Source of the DNA: Desulfosporosinus sp. FKB
Lineage (GTDB): Bacteria > Bacillota > Desulfitobacteriia > Desulfitobacteriales > Desulfitobacteriaceae
Assembly: GCF_002196705.1 (NCBI RefSeq)
Contig: NZ_NADJ01000016.1
Span: 1-64,000, forward strand
Length of the DNA: 64,000 nucleotides
Direction of reading: 5' to 3'
Every line of letters begins with the position of its first letter. Within the stretch, counting starts at the first letter, position 1. The position numbers and the translations under genes were made by a program. Below are positions 9,157 to 17,201 of the stretch, in pieces. The notes beneath the pieces were generated by a model. It was given only the letters and a program-made list of their open reading frames with translations. It made no database searches and was not told where the DNA came from.

Positions 9157-9171
9157 TCTCAATACATTAAT

Positions 9172-10011
9172 TTAAAACCCGTCAGTAATGTGTTTCTTTC
9201 TGGTCAAGAATCTTTCCATATAATACGTTAAGATTACGAAGACACTCATTATTCCAGAGTATTCTATAATTATTGTAAGTACATTAAGTGCGTTAGGGCT
9301 TTGGAATTGTCCTTTGGCTTCTCCTGAGAATGAATGATCAGAATCGCCTCGAGAACCTCTTCCTCTAACTCGTTGTTGTTGGGTTTGCTGTTGAAACCCA
9401 TCATGCGTGGTTTGAGAATTAGTCATCGTAAAGACGTCGTTGATATTTGCAATTTGGTCCACAAAATTTGTTGCGGCTAGCTGATAACCACCGAACAGTA
9501 GGAAGATAATCATGAAAACCCTGGCAACAACTTCTGATGTCTTAGTTGATTTAATTTTAAAGGCGTTTTTGAAGAAACCCATAACCCACTTCCAATGTAA
9601 CCCAATATGAATACCAATCAGAACGAGAGTTAAATAAGAGACACTGACGTGTAATGTTCTAAACAATCCTTCATTACCAACGCGAAGATTGGGAAAGAGG
9701 ACTTTAGAAATAAGTATTCCGCTGACAATGATTAAAGCAAAGGCAATTAATAGAAAGAGATTAAGGACATATCCCAAACGAGTTTTAATGGGGAGTTTTG
9801 AATCAAACAGCCTCAAGCTTACCTTCCTTACCCATTGCAAATTTAGCAAGATATGAACTAGAATACCGAACCCGATGCCAATTCCGCATACTTCATGGAA
9901 AGGCAAGGCAATGACATGTGTATTAAAAAGCAATACGAAGATAACCGATAGAAGAGCATCAATTAACAGTTTTACTAAGTTTCTTTTCACAAACCTATCC
10001 TCCAAATCCAA
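9172..10011 (-). CDS. DUF4405 membrane cytochrome b-like protein
   Basis: A 279-residue membrane protein with about five transmembrane helices. Histidines sit inside or at the ends of helices (LPFHEVCGIGIGFGILVHILLN, FRTLHVSVSYLTL, IGIHIGLHWKW), the pattern expected for haem-b ligation in DUF4405/cytochrome b-like proteins. A polar, glutamine/arginine-rich loop around residues 200-230 (QQQTQQQRVRGRGSRGDSD) lies before the last helix. A role in membrane electron transfer is inferred. No redox partner is adjacent. It is monocistronic. Confidence 0.8.
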   Translation of the reverse strand: MDLEDRFVKRNLVKLLIDALLSVIFVLLFNTHVIALPFHEVCGIGIGFGILVHILLNLQWVRKVSLRLFDSKLPIKTRLGYVLNLFLLIAFALIIVSGILISKVLFPNLRVGNEGLFRTLHVSVSYLTLVLIGIHIGLHWKWVMGFFKNAFKIKSTKTSEVVARVFMIIFLLFGGYQLAATNFVDQIANINDVFTMTNSQTTHDGFQQQTQQQRVRGRGSRGDSDHSFSGEAKGQFQSPNALNVLTIIIEYSGIMSVFVILTYYMERFLTRKKHITDGF

Positions 10012-10094
10012 AGTTATTACTTGGTTATTATGGAGGATAAAACTTAAAAGAAGATGAGTAGTACCTGAAAGGTTACTGAAAGTTTAGGGTTAAA

Positions 10095-10118
10095 AGCCTG
10101 CCGCCAAGGCAGCAGGCT
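10095..10118 (-). terminator. intrinsic terminator of the Tat-exported protein gene
   Basis: AGCCTGC(T)GCC...GGCGGCAGGCT on the minus strand followed by TTTTAA, about 30 bases after the stop of 10150-11295. Confidence 0.75.
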
Positions 10119-10149
10119 AGTCGCATACATTTTCCTATTAGGCAAATAC

Positions 10150-11295
10150 TCAGACACTTTGGAATGTCTTATTATCTAAAGTTCCTTCTGTATAACCGAT
10201 ATGCCAAACCTTTTTCTTTGAGCAGGCTGAATACCAGATACGTAATTTCGTGGTATCTCCGTGCTCTATAACAAAACTGCTCCGATAAATGTATCCATTA
10301 TCCCACCTATGCCCTAAGCTAGGTTCAATTAAGGCCCTCTCATAAGGGATACTAAGCTCTTTTGGTTGTGCCATTGGTGCAGTTGCATAAAATAATTGAC
10401 AATTATTAATAGTTTCTCTTTTCGGCCAACCTGCAATTAAGAACTCAATTCTTTGTTCGGGATAATTGGGTTTGGCTGCTATATGCCAAGGAATATATCC
10501 CCCATTCCATGTATCCCAGGGAGCACTGCAAGGTTGACCTTCACTCCACATCAAACCGTTTTTCGAAGTATGCAAATACATTGTAAATCGCGAATCAGTA
10601 GTCCACATATACCATTCTTGAGCACTTTTACGCCAAACGGTAGGAGATAAGATTAAACCTGTTCTTGTAAAGTCCCAAGCTTTTTCAAAACAAAGGACTT
10701 TGTTACTTAACTCATGGGTTGGACTTATTTTTCTTGCCCATATTTTCTCAAAAGCATTATTACTATATTCACGCCAGTATAAAATCAGTATGTTATCACC
10801 AGGATCATAGACTAATTCAGGGTCGGAATTATAATTTTTGTCCAAAATTCCGAAGGGCTTCGGAGCTAAAGGGTTCTTTATACCCGGTGGATTAACCCAG
10901 TTGATCCCATCCATACTCGCCAGGAGACTTGGATTTTCGCAAGCACTATTAAAATTGGGATACGGTGTAAGGGCCATCCAATAACGAAAGTTTCCCCAAG
11001 CCTCCAGTCCATATTCCGTTTTAAAATCAATGACACTTGGATGAACAGCTTGGTCAGAATGATCATATGTCGGGGTTACAATGTAGTCAAATGCATTAAT
11101 TAGAGAATTGTTCAGTACTTTTTGGGGAAGATAATGTGGTTTAGGTTCCGAAGCAATTACTGAAACAGATTTCTGAGTAACAGATTTCTGAGTGAGAACT
11201 TCAAGAGGGCCATTCTTGAATGAAAATAACCCAAAAGAGTAAAAACCTGCGGCTGTCCCGGCGATCATTTTAATGAAAGTCCTTCTTGACGTCAT
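10150..11295 (-). CDS. Tat-exported protein of unknown function, possible beta-propeller
   Basis: A 381-residue protein whose N-terminus is a twin-arginine signal (SRRTFIK, residues 3-9) followed by a hydrophobic stretch, so it should be exported folded. The mature part is rich in tryptophan and has repeated aromatic/aspartate segments such as GINWVNPPG, SDPELVYDPGDNILILYW, EWYMWTTDSRF and KLRIWYSACSKKKVWHIGY. These resemble blades of GH32/GH43-like five-bladed propellers. I cannot assign catalytic acids. Sugar-active function is a guess from fold impression only. Confidence 0.75.
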   Translation of the reverse strand: MTSRRTFIKMIAGTAAGFYSFGLFSFKNGPLEVLTQKSVTQKSVSVIASEPKPHYLPQKVLNNSLINAFDYIVTPTYDHSDQAVHPSVIDFKTEYGLEAWGNFRYWMALTPYPNFNSACENPSLLASMDGINWVNPPGIKNPLAPKPFGILDKNYNSDPELVYDPGDNILILYWREYSNNAFEKIWARKISPTHELSNKVLCFEKAWDFTRTGLILSPTVWRKSAQEWYMWTTDSRFTMYLHTSKNGLMWSEGQPCSAPWDTWNGGYIPWHIAAKPNYPEQRIEFLIAGWPKRETINNCQLFYATAPMAQPKELSIPYERALIEPSLGHRWDNGYIYRSSFVIEHGDTTKLRIWYSACSKKKVWHIGYTEGTLDNKTFQSV

Positions 11296-11470
11296 AATTT
11301 AACCCCATTATTTATTATTATGAACTTGTTTGAGGCCAGGAAATTTACAGATATCGTCATATCAACAGTATATAGTTAAATAAAAACTCAATCCATACTC
11401 CAATTTCTGGCTTAATGTCAAGAAAATATTTCCGTAAATAATTCGAACATCTTTACCTTTACAAACAAAA

Positions 11471-11500
11471 TGCGTTGGCGAGAAGCTTCTTACCAACGCA
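11471..11500 (-). terminator. terminator of the SHOCT gene (TGCGTTGG-type)
   Basis: TGCGTTGG/CCAACGCA stem followed on the minus strand by TTTTGTTTG. A very similar hairpin with the same ACAAAATGCGTTGGCG flank occurs at 31081-31113 after the SDR gene. Confidence 0.8.
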
Positions 11501-11519
11501 TAAACTTTTTACCGACAAT

Positions 11520-11774
11520 TTAGTCTTTCCTTGATAAATCTTCCTTTTTTCTATTAAATTCCTCGACATCAATCTCGCCTTTAGCAAATCTTTCTCGAAG
11601 AATTTCTAATGCATAGTCATTTGGTCTTGTAACACCATGATGTCTATCCTTATGACTGCGAAATAGCCTTACAACGATCATAATTAAAACAATCCATAGT
11701 ACAAAATGTATCGCTATGCTGAGAAACCCCAAACCCATGATGAGACCACTGCCTAGAAGACCAAATCTAACCAT
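11520..11774 (-). CDS. SHOCT-domain small membrane protein
   Basis: 84 residues. One N-terminal transmembrane helix (about residues 10-38) is followed by RSHKD and a C-terminal SHOCT motif, ALEILRERFAKGEIDVEEFNRKKEDL. SHOCT domains are short oligomerisation modules found at the C-terminus of many small membrane proteins. ATG 11774 is preceded by GGAGG on the minus strand. No specific function is known. Confidence 0.88.
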   Translation of the reverse strand: MVRFGLLGSGLIMGLGFLSIAIHFVLWIVLIMIVVRLFRSHKDRHHGVTRPNDYALEILRERFAKGEIDVEEFNRKKEDLSRKD

Positions 11775-11872
11775 GTTAATTCCTCCTTTGTTGAGTTCAA
11801 TACGAACTATACACCTTATACAACGCCTATTGATGAATAAGTTATGATAAAATTGTTAAATATGTAATAAGA

Positions 11873-11906
11873 TCAGCCCCTACTCCAATGAAGGAGCAGG
11901 GGCTGA
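11873..11906 (-). terminator. intrinsic terminator of the sulfite reductase-like gene
   Basis: TCAGCCCCTGCTCC/GGAGTAGGGGCTGA stem about 55 bases after the stop of 11962-12627, with T-rich sequence following on the minus strand. Confidence 0.75.
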
Positions 11907-11961
11907 CCAATTGAGCGTTTAACTTGTCCCACTTTTGAGTGGTTCTACCCTAATAATACAG

Positions 11962-12627
11962 CTACTCTGCTAATACAGCTTTTTTAAATTCCTCAATTTC
12001 AATGCGCTGCATAAATCTAGCAGTTCTCTCATTAGGTTTCGCATTTTCCCGATAATATTCCAGGCATTTTTTAGTCAATTCAACCACCTGATCATCGGTT
12101 AAATTCTCAGCTATGACATCACCAATACGTGGATTTCTACCTGAATTTCCTCCAAAAACAAAGGTCCAACCCGTTCGTTTTCCAAAGACGCCAAAATCGC
12201 GCACAAAGCTCTCAGCGCAACATAAGGGGCAACCGGATACACCTATTTTTCCTTTTGCAGGGAGTTCTGCTCCCACTAAAAGTTCCTCCAAGCGCATTCC
12301 CAGACCGAGAGAATCGAGAATTCCAAATTTGCAAACGGTAGTACCTGGGCAGGCCTGAACATAATGAAAACATTTCTCAACTGCAGGTCCAATACCGGTA
12401 CCTAACTCTTCCCACACAGATTCGACAATCTCAGGTTTCATTCCCACTAAAGCAATCCTCTGAGCAGAAGTAATCTTAATGATAGGAATTTCGTATTTTT
12501 TGGCAACACTCGCGATCTTTTCTAATAATTCAGGGGTAACTATCCCGACCGGGGTTCGTGGGACAATGGCATAGGTTTCTTTATCCCTTTGAATAAAAGC
12601 TCCTCTTGGTGCATTCTGCTCTGACAT
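11962..12627 (-). CDS. small siroheme [4Fe-4S] sulfite/nitrite reductase-like protein
   Basis: A 221-residue protein. After an N-terminal ferredoxin-like half-domain it has CPGTTVC (C-x5-C) and GVSGCPLCCAES (C-x3-C counting outer cysteines), the four-cysteine arrangement that binds siroheme coupled to a 4Fe-4S cluster. The size fits the low-molecular-weight (about 25-27 kDa) sulfite reductases of anaerobes rather than the dissimilatory two-subunit enzyme. Likely activity is reduction of sulfite (or nitrite) at siroheme. Physiological role, assimilatory or detoxifying, is uncertain. It is monocistronic, ATG 12627 with GGAGGG upstream, and its neighbour at 12692 is a dead permease. Confidence 0.85.
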   Translation of the reverse strand: MSEQNAPRGAFIQRDKETYAIVPRTPVGIVTPELLEKIASVAKKYEIPIIKITSAQRIALVGMKPEIVESVWEELGTGIGPAVEKCFHYVQACPGTTVCKFGILDSLGLGMRLEELLVGAELPAKGKIGVSGCPLCCAESFVRDFGVFGKRTGWTFVFGGNSGRNPRIGDVIAENLTDDQVVELTKKCLEYYRENAKPNERTARFMQRIEIEEFKKAVLAE

Positions 12628-12691
12628 AGTAAGCCCTCCAAATCTGGTTCTATCAAATACTTTTAATTCGTTATAAATACGACTAATCCTT

Positions 12692-13014
12692 CTAGCACCA
12701 AAAATAATGTAATACTATAGGATTCATTAAATGGCAGTAAATTTTCATTAAGAAGAGGCTATACTTCTCAAAAAATGAAAACATAGCCTCTGGCAACGTC
12801 ATAAGTAAAGCGACCCCTGGACCAATACCCAAACCAAAGGCCATTAGTGATTGTACAATAGGAACTTCCCCTGCAGTTGGTATGATAAACAAAGTTCCGG
12901 CTATGGCAAATCCAATTACTGCCAGCACGCTGTCAGCCCACTCTGTGCCTATTGCCGGAAATAACCAGGCACGAATAGCCCCGAGAATAACGACAACGAT
13001 GAAATAAGCAGGAA
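12692..13014 (-). pseudogene. YraQ/ArsP-type permease remnant
   Basis: An uninterrupted frame from about 13014 gives transmembrane sequence (YFIVVVILGAIRAWLFP, VIGFAIAGTLFIIPTAGEVP, GLGIGPGVALLMTLPEA) that resembles the core of UPF0718/YraQ permeases. Both the N-terminal membrane half and the sequence after LPEA are lost, and the tail is unrelated. An AUG or GTG could still start a 78-residue peptide at 12928. It is a fragment, not a working transporter. Confidence 0.75.
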
Positions 13015-13053
13015 GCGTATCTCATCTAATTTCCTAGCGAATAATTTTTTACA

Positions 13054-13104
13054 GTTATAATGACAAAGCAACAGTTCATTCACTGCTGCTTTGTCATTAT
13101 AACT
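13054..13104. terminator. 23-bp imperfect hairpin, possibly bidirectional terminator
   Basis: AGTTATAATGACAAAGCA... and its complement TGCTTTGTCATTATAACT form a long stem with a short loop between the permease remnant and the slipin gene. T-rich and A-rich flanks on the two sides fit a bidirectional terminator. Confidence 0.7.
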
Positions 13105-13218
13105 ATTAGTTCCAATAGAGTTAGTTATTCAAGGAAAAACAGCCCATATAAATATAGAAAGCTGTGCAAAATACCCATAGTACAAAAATCTACTAAATAA
13201 TTAGGAAGGTGTTTGCCA

Positions 13219-14121
13219 ATGCCTAATCAAAATGTAAACCTACCCAATTTTGATTTTCGTGGACCTAGTCCTCTATCTATGTTATTAGGATTTATTTTTC
13301 TTTTAGTCGGTGGCTTGATTTGGTTTATGACTGGGTGGTTGGGCTGGATAATAATTGGAGTTTTCTTAGCCCTATTGTTTGGGTATGGTGTAAAAGTCGC
13401 TAATCAATGGGAGAAAGCCGTCATTCTTCGTCTTGGTAAGTTTAGCCACTTAGCTGGACCAGGTATGTTCTTTGTAATTCCAATAATCGACTCTGTAAGT
13501 AACTGGATTGACCACCGTACAATCACCACAACTTTTAAGGCTGAACAAACTCTGACAAAAGATACGGTTCCCGTTGACGTCGATGCTGTGTTGTTTTGGA
13601 CAGTAGTAGATGCTAAGAAAGCTTCATTAGAAGTGGCTCAGTATAGGGATGCTGTTTTTTGGGCAGCGCAAACGGCCTTAAGAGATGTTATCGGCCGAAC
13701 AAATTTAGCTGAAATGCTTTCTGACAGGGAAAGAATTGATCGCGAGCTAAAAGAGGTAATTGATAAGCGGACTGAGCCCTGGGGTATTGTTGTAAATGCT
13801 GTTGAGATACGGGATGTCGTATTGCCCTCAGGACTTCAGGATGCCATGAGCCGGGAAGCTCAGGCTGAACGAGAGCGTCGAGCCAGAATAATCTTGGGGA
13901 CTGCTGAGACAGAAATTGCGGCTAAATTCTCCGAAGCCGCCAAATCTTATGAGAATAATCCCGTTGCTTTACATCTGCGGGCGATGAATATCCTATATGA
14001 GGGTATCAAGGAAAAAGGAGCTATGGTCATAGTACCCTCCTCCATAGTAGAAACGATGGGGCTTGGTGCAGTCTCCGGTTTAACAAGCTTGGCTTCAACG
14101 GTTAAACCTTCTAATGAGTAA
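13219..14121 (+). CDS. slipin/stomatin-like SPFH (Band 7) membrane protein
   Basis: A 300-residue SPFH protein with two closely spaced hydrophobic segments at residues about 18-60, then VKVANQWEKAVILRLGKF, the start of the Band 7 domain. It continues with VDAVLFWTVVDAKKASLEVAQYRDAV, and a coiled region DAMSREAQAERERRARIILGTAE typical of bacterial slipins. A TTG at 13213 could extend it, but ATG 13219 lies seven bases after GGAAGGTG and is preferred. Family proteins scaffold membrane microdomains. Many bacterial slipins sit with an NfeD gene, which is absent here. Confidence 0.92.
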   Translation: MPNQNVNLPNFDFRGPSPLSMLLGFIFLLVGGLIWFMTGWLGWIIIGVFLALLFGYGVKVANQWEKAVILRLGKFSHLAGPGMFFVIPIIDSVSNWIDHRTITTTFKAEQTLTKDTVPVDVDAVLFWTVVDAKKASLEVAQYRDAVFWAAQTALRDVIGRTNLAEMLSDRERIDRELKEVIDKRTEPWGIVVNAVEIRDVVLPSGLQDAMSREAQAERERRARIILGTAETEIAAKFSEAAKSYENNPVALHLRAMNILYEGIKEKGAMVIVPSSIVETMGLGAVSGLTSLASTVKPSNE

Positions 14122-14124
14122 AAA

Positions 14125-14152
14125 GGCTCTCCTTCTACTAAAAAGAGAGCCC
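14125..14152 (+). terminator. intrinsic terminator of the slipin gene
   Basis: GGCTCTC/GAGAGCC stem starting four bases after the slipin stop codon, followed by CTTCATT. Confidence 0.65.
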
Positions 14153-14202
14153 TTCATTGGCAGCATCGGCCATAGATGAAAAATTTGCCTATTTTTAATT
14201 AC

Positions 14203-14544
14203 TTACTGGGTAAATACAACAGTCAAGATCATTTTGAATTTTTTAACCGCCAGCAACGCGTGTGGGACACCGGCTGGCATAACTATTGTCTCTCCCTTTT
14301 TTAAAGAGAACTTTTCTTCCCCAATCGTAATTTCCGCTTCTCCGTCTAGAAGATAGACTAACGCGTCACCGCTTGAGGAATGTGCACTAATTTCTTCCCC
14401 CTCAGCAAAAGCAAATAACGTAATACTTAGGGATTTCCCTTGGGTCAGAGTTCTGCTCACGACCTGACCCTCGGTGTACTGAACCAATGTTTCCATTGTC
14501 AAAGCCTTGGAAAAATCAATATTCTTAATAAAATGTTCAGTCAT
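14203..14544 (-). CDS. cupin-domain protein
   Basis: A 113-residue single-domain cupin. Motif 1 appears as EEISAHSSSGDALVYLLDGEAEITIG and motif 2 as GETIVMPAGVPHALLA. The first motif has one His and the second has His in PxGVPHA, giving a reduced metal site as in many small cupins of the 2-domain ReutB-like group. ATG 14544 is nine bases after GGAGGG and is preferred to the upstream TTG at 14553. Function is unknown. It might bind a small metabolite or act as a stress sensor. Confidence 0.88.
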   Translation of the reverse strand: MTEHFIKNIDFSKALTMETLVQYTEGQVVSRTLTQGKSLSITLFAFAEGEEISAHSSSGDALVYLLDGEAEITIGEEKFSLKKGETIVMPAGVPHALLAVKKFKMILTVVFTQ

Positions 14545-14637
14545 CAGCTGCAACCCTCCGCTTAAAATTCTACTTAAGTAGTAGTATGAATCACAACCTA
14601 TATTCTAAACGAAGCAAATAATAGATTAGTAACCAAA

Positions 14638-15444
14638 TTATTTATAATCATCATCATTTTCTGGCAGCAGGCTAAGGCCACCCAAAAATGCAAGATTAGA
14701 AAATAGCAAGGGGCCCAGTAATGGATTTCGATACATGATTCTTGCCCAGACAATACTCTGAGTTCCGGCTAAATCACCCCAAACGTGGAAACCAAATCCC
14801 AATAAACCTACGAGTAGGTTAAGTGTTACAATGCTTAAATAAAGATAAGTTTCTGTAGTGTTTACTTGACAAAAAGCCGTATAGAAACAGGCAATTGTGG
14901 CAAGTGAGCCAGACACGATAGGAATTAGGGTATAGACTGGTATAAAAGCCAGGCGTGCATGATCTAAAAATGCCGCGACAACCGCCCCTAAGAAGCCAAG
15001 AGCAACCAGCATCAGTAATTTTGATCGTCTCGCTGTTCCTCGATAACGTTCACTTACTAAGGCATAACTGGAAATCCCAGCAAAAGCGATCGGGGCAGCA
15101 ACTGGAGAGCCCTCGACTAAAAGTCGAAACAAACTCTCACGGCTGAATGTGGCGTTTCCCGATAGGTGAAAAAAAGTCCCTAATACACCAACAGCAACAC
15201 CTAACCACATAACTCCCTGGAAGACTCTCTTTACTCCTGTATTAGAGCCAAAAATGAGTTGGGCAAGAATAGCTAGAACGGCAAGCGGGGTATAAATTAG
15301 GGGAATTAGTTCCCAACGAAAGAAATTGTTTTGGGAGTGGGCAATGAAGACATCAACTCCCGTGAGCAGAAAATTCATACCCATCATACCAAGCAATAGA
15401 GAGGTCTTATAGCGAATAGCTATTTGATAGAACCGACGGATCAT
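14638..15444 (-). CDS. polytopic membrane protein, partner of the octaheme cytochrome
   Basis: 268 residues with about eight predicted transmembrane helices (for example SLLLGMMGMNFLLTGVDVFI, IPLIYTPLAVLAILAQLIFG, YLYLSIVTLNLLVGLLGFGF). It starts 15 bases after the stop of the octaheme cytochrome gene and is clearly co-transcribed. Histidines within helices (FFHLSGNATF, GFHVWGDLAG) could ligate haem or bind quinone. It resembles no named family with certainty, so an NrfD-like or quinol-oxidising role is inferred from position only. It ends in an acidic tail (PENDDDYK). Confidence 0.75.
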   Translation of the reverse strand: MIRRFYQIAIRYKTSLLLGMMGMNFLLTGVDVFIAHSQNNFFRWELIPLIYTPLAVLAILAQLIFGSNTGVKRVFQGVMWLGVAVGVLGTFFHLSGNATFSRESLFRLLVEGSPVAAPIAFAGISSYALVSERYRGTARRSKLLMLVALGFLGAVVAAFLDHARLAFIPVYTLIPIVSGSLATIACFYTAFCQVNTTETYLYLSIVTLNLLVGLLGFGFHVWGDLAGTQSIVWARIMYRNPLLGPLLFSNLAFLGGLSLLPENDDDYK

Positions 15445-15459
15445 ATCTCCAATCCTCCC

Positions 15460-16725
15460 CTAATGCTTCGCTTTCAAAGCATCGGCCTGTGATTGCATGT
15501 CAACTAATGCTTTTTCTTGCTCATAAATTCCATTCCAATTTACATAGTCTGCTCCCCCCATGACGGCTCCAAACCGTGCTCTACGGCCTTCATGATGCCA
15601 TAGTTCGAAATATTCAAAGTCGATCGGAGTGCCAAAGGGCTTGGTGCCTAGCAAACCAGAATTGCGCAGATCTTGGACAATCGATTTACCCTTCTGGACA
15701 TTTTGATTGGAAAGGGCAATGGTTTTGTCTGCTTTGCTCATGACATCATTGATAAACGACTGGACGTGACAATTAAGGCAAATTGAATTCATCGTTTGCT
15801 GGTGAACATCCCCATCCTTACGCAGTGAAGCAATTTCAGGAGTTAGGTTATCTTTCAGACGCTGCCCTACATCGTGAGTCCCTTGAACGCTGCCAAAGGC
15901 CGACATATGACAGGTGGCACAAGTTGGAGCCGGAAAATCATTTACAGTCAATGTTCCAGAAGGCGCGTCCATATTATATTTTGATTGATTTGCTTGATAA
16001 TAAGTTCCGTGAGCCGATTCGTTATATATTTCTGCCTGCGGATGATCGGGACCTAGATGGCATTGGGCACATGTTTCCGGTTTGCGGGCTTGTGCTACAT
16101 CAAAAGTATGCCTTAAATGGCACTTTGTGCAATCCCCAAAACTGCCGTCACTATTCTTTTGACCAACAGCATGGCAAACCTCGCAAGATTGAGCACTAGC
16201 ATCTTTACCGATGAGATTATAAACGGCATTAGCATTGCCCCCATTGAGAGGCTTGCCATTAGCATCGAGTAAATGATATTTAGCCAGTTCTTCCGATGTG
16301 AAATTTTTTGCTCCTTGGACCGCATACCATGATTTTGCAGAATGATTGCTTGCCTCGAACTGTTTGACTTCGGTTGCGTGGCATTGAGCACAATTATTAG
16401 GAGTCGGTTTAGAGATAATTGCAACATTGTAATGCTGTGTCGTTAACGTATCTTGCCCTTTCACTGCTTTGTGGCAATCGAGACATTGAACTCCACGGCT
16501 GGAATGTTCGCTGTCATGATATTGCTGGATAATTCCCGGATTTTCTTTCTGGTGACATTCTACACAAGCCTTATTGTCCCCAGTTGCAACCGCACTCAAA
16601 GACGGCACACTCGTACTTAGTCCTTCTGGGCCAATGATGTAGTGGTAGGTTAAGAATAATAGAGAACATACAAGAACAGTTCCCATTCCTAACAGAATAA
16701 TCATACGTTTTGAAGTCGGCTTCAT
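15460..16725 (-). CDS. octaheme hydroxylamine-oxidoreductase-type c-cytochrome
   Basis: A 421-residue protein with a single N-terminal membrane anchor (about residues 8-30) and exactly eight CxxCH motifs: CVECH, CLDCH, CAQCH, CEVCH, CTKCH, CAQCH, CATCH and CLNCH. The C-terminal segment ELWHHEGRRARFGAVMGGADYVNWNGIYE matches the conserved C-terminus of the HAO family rather than NrfA. It should sit outside the membrane and transform nitrogen oxides, probably reducing nitrite or hydroxylamine to ammonium as proposed for related enzymes in anaerobes. Direction of catalysis depends on the tyrosine cross-link, which I cannot settle. It is first in a two-gene operon, with a CRP/FNR-type palindrome about 330 bases upstream. 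Confidence 0.88.
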   Translation of the reverse strand: MKPTSKRMIILLGMGTVLVCSLLFLTYHYIIGPEGLSTSVPSLSAVATGDNKACVECHQKENPGIIQQYHDSEHSSRGVQCLDCHKAVKGQDTLTTQHYNVAIISKPTPNNCAQCHATEVKQFEASNHSAKSWYAVQGAKNFTSEELAKYHLLDANGKPLNGGNANAVYNLIGKDASAQSCEVCHAVGQKNSDGSFGDCTKCHLRHTFDVAQARKPETCAQCHLGPDHPQAEIYNESAHGTYYQANQSKYNMDAPSGTLTVNDFPAPTCATCHMSAFGSVQGTHDVGQRLKDNLTPEIASLRKDGDVHQQTMNSICLNCHVQSFINDVMSKADKTIALSNQNVQKGKSIVQDLRNSGLLGTKPFGTPIDFEYFELWHHEGRRARFGAVMGGADYVNWNGIYEQEKALVDMQSQADALKAKH

Positions 16726-17052
16726 TGTTAGGCCAATCCCCTCCTCATAAGTAATTTCCCATTAATAGTGGGTGTTTTTTGGTAATGACTATGTGTTTTA
16801 AATAAGAATAAGTACGACTATATTCTACATTCTTTAAGTAATTCTTAATTCCTTCCTGCTTTTAATCATAATTTTTCGTCAATTTTCGACGGTTGATTCT
16901 AAGTGCCTGAACTCGGCATGATTTCGTACCCCCTCTCCTTTTTCCTATAATTTTTGATTTTCTTACTAGTTGCTGACCTCCCTAACATAAGACTCTCTCA
17001 ACTGTCCTGATTTACCTATTAATTAATCATAAACTAAATTCTCTCATTGATA

Positions 17053-17068
17053 TGTGATTTAGATCACT
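17053..17068. promoter_or_regulatory. candidate CRP/FNR-family binding site
   Basis: TGTGA-N6-TCACT, a near-perfect dyad of the CRP/FNR type, lies in the 475-base gap between the octaheme operon (starts at 16725) and the anion permease (ends at 17202). A second AT-rich dyad (TTAATTAA) is near 17020. FNR/CRP-family regulators commonly control respiratory nitrogen genes, which fits the downstream operon. The distance to the ATG is long, so the promoter would have a leader. Confidence 0.5.
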
Positions 17069-17128
17069 AAATAAATTTCTTTCCGAAATATCCCCAAAAG
17101 TTACTTATCCAAGGAACACCCCGACAAC

Positions 17129-17165
17129 AAAAGGGCTGAATGAAACCTTATCATCCAGCCCTTTT
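17129..17165 (-). terminator. intrinsic terminator of the anion permease gene
   Basis: AAAAGGGCTGGATGA/TCATTCAGCCCTTTT stem about 35 bases after the stop of 17202-18479, ending in CCCTTTTGTTG on the minus strand. Confidence 0.85.
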
Positions 17166-17201
17166 ACAGATGAGTTGTCTTTTTATAAATCAAAAACGTA
17201 C

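Noticed and set aside
15460-16725. NrfA pentaheme nitrite reductase
   Set aside because: Eight CxxCH motifs, no CxxCK haem site, and a HAO-type C-terminus.
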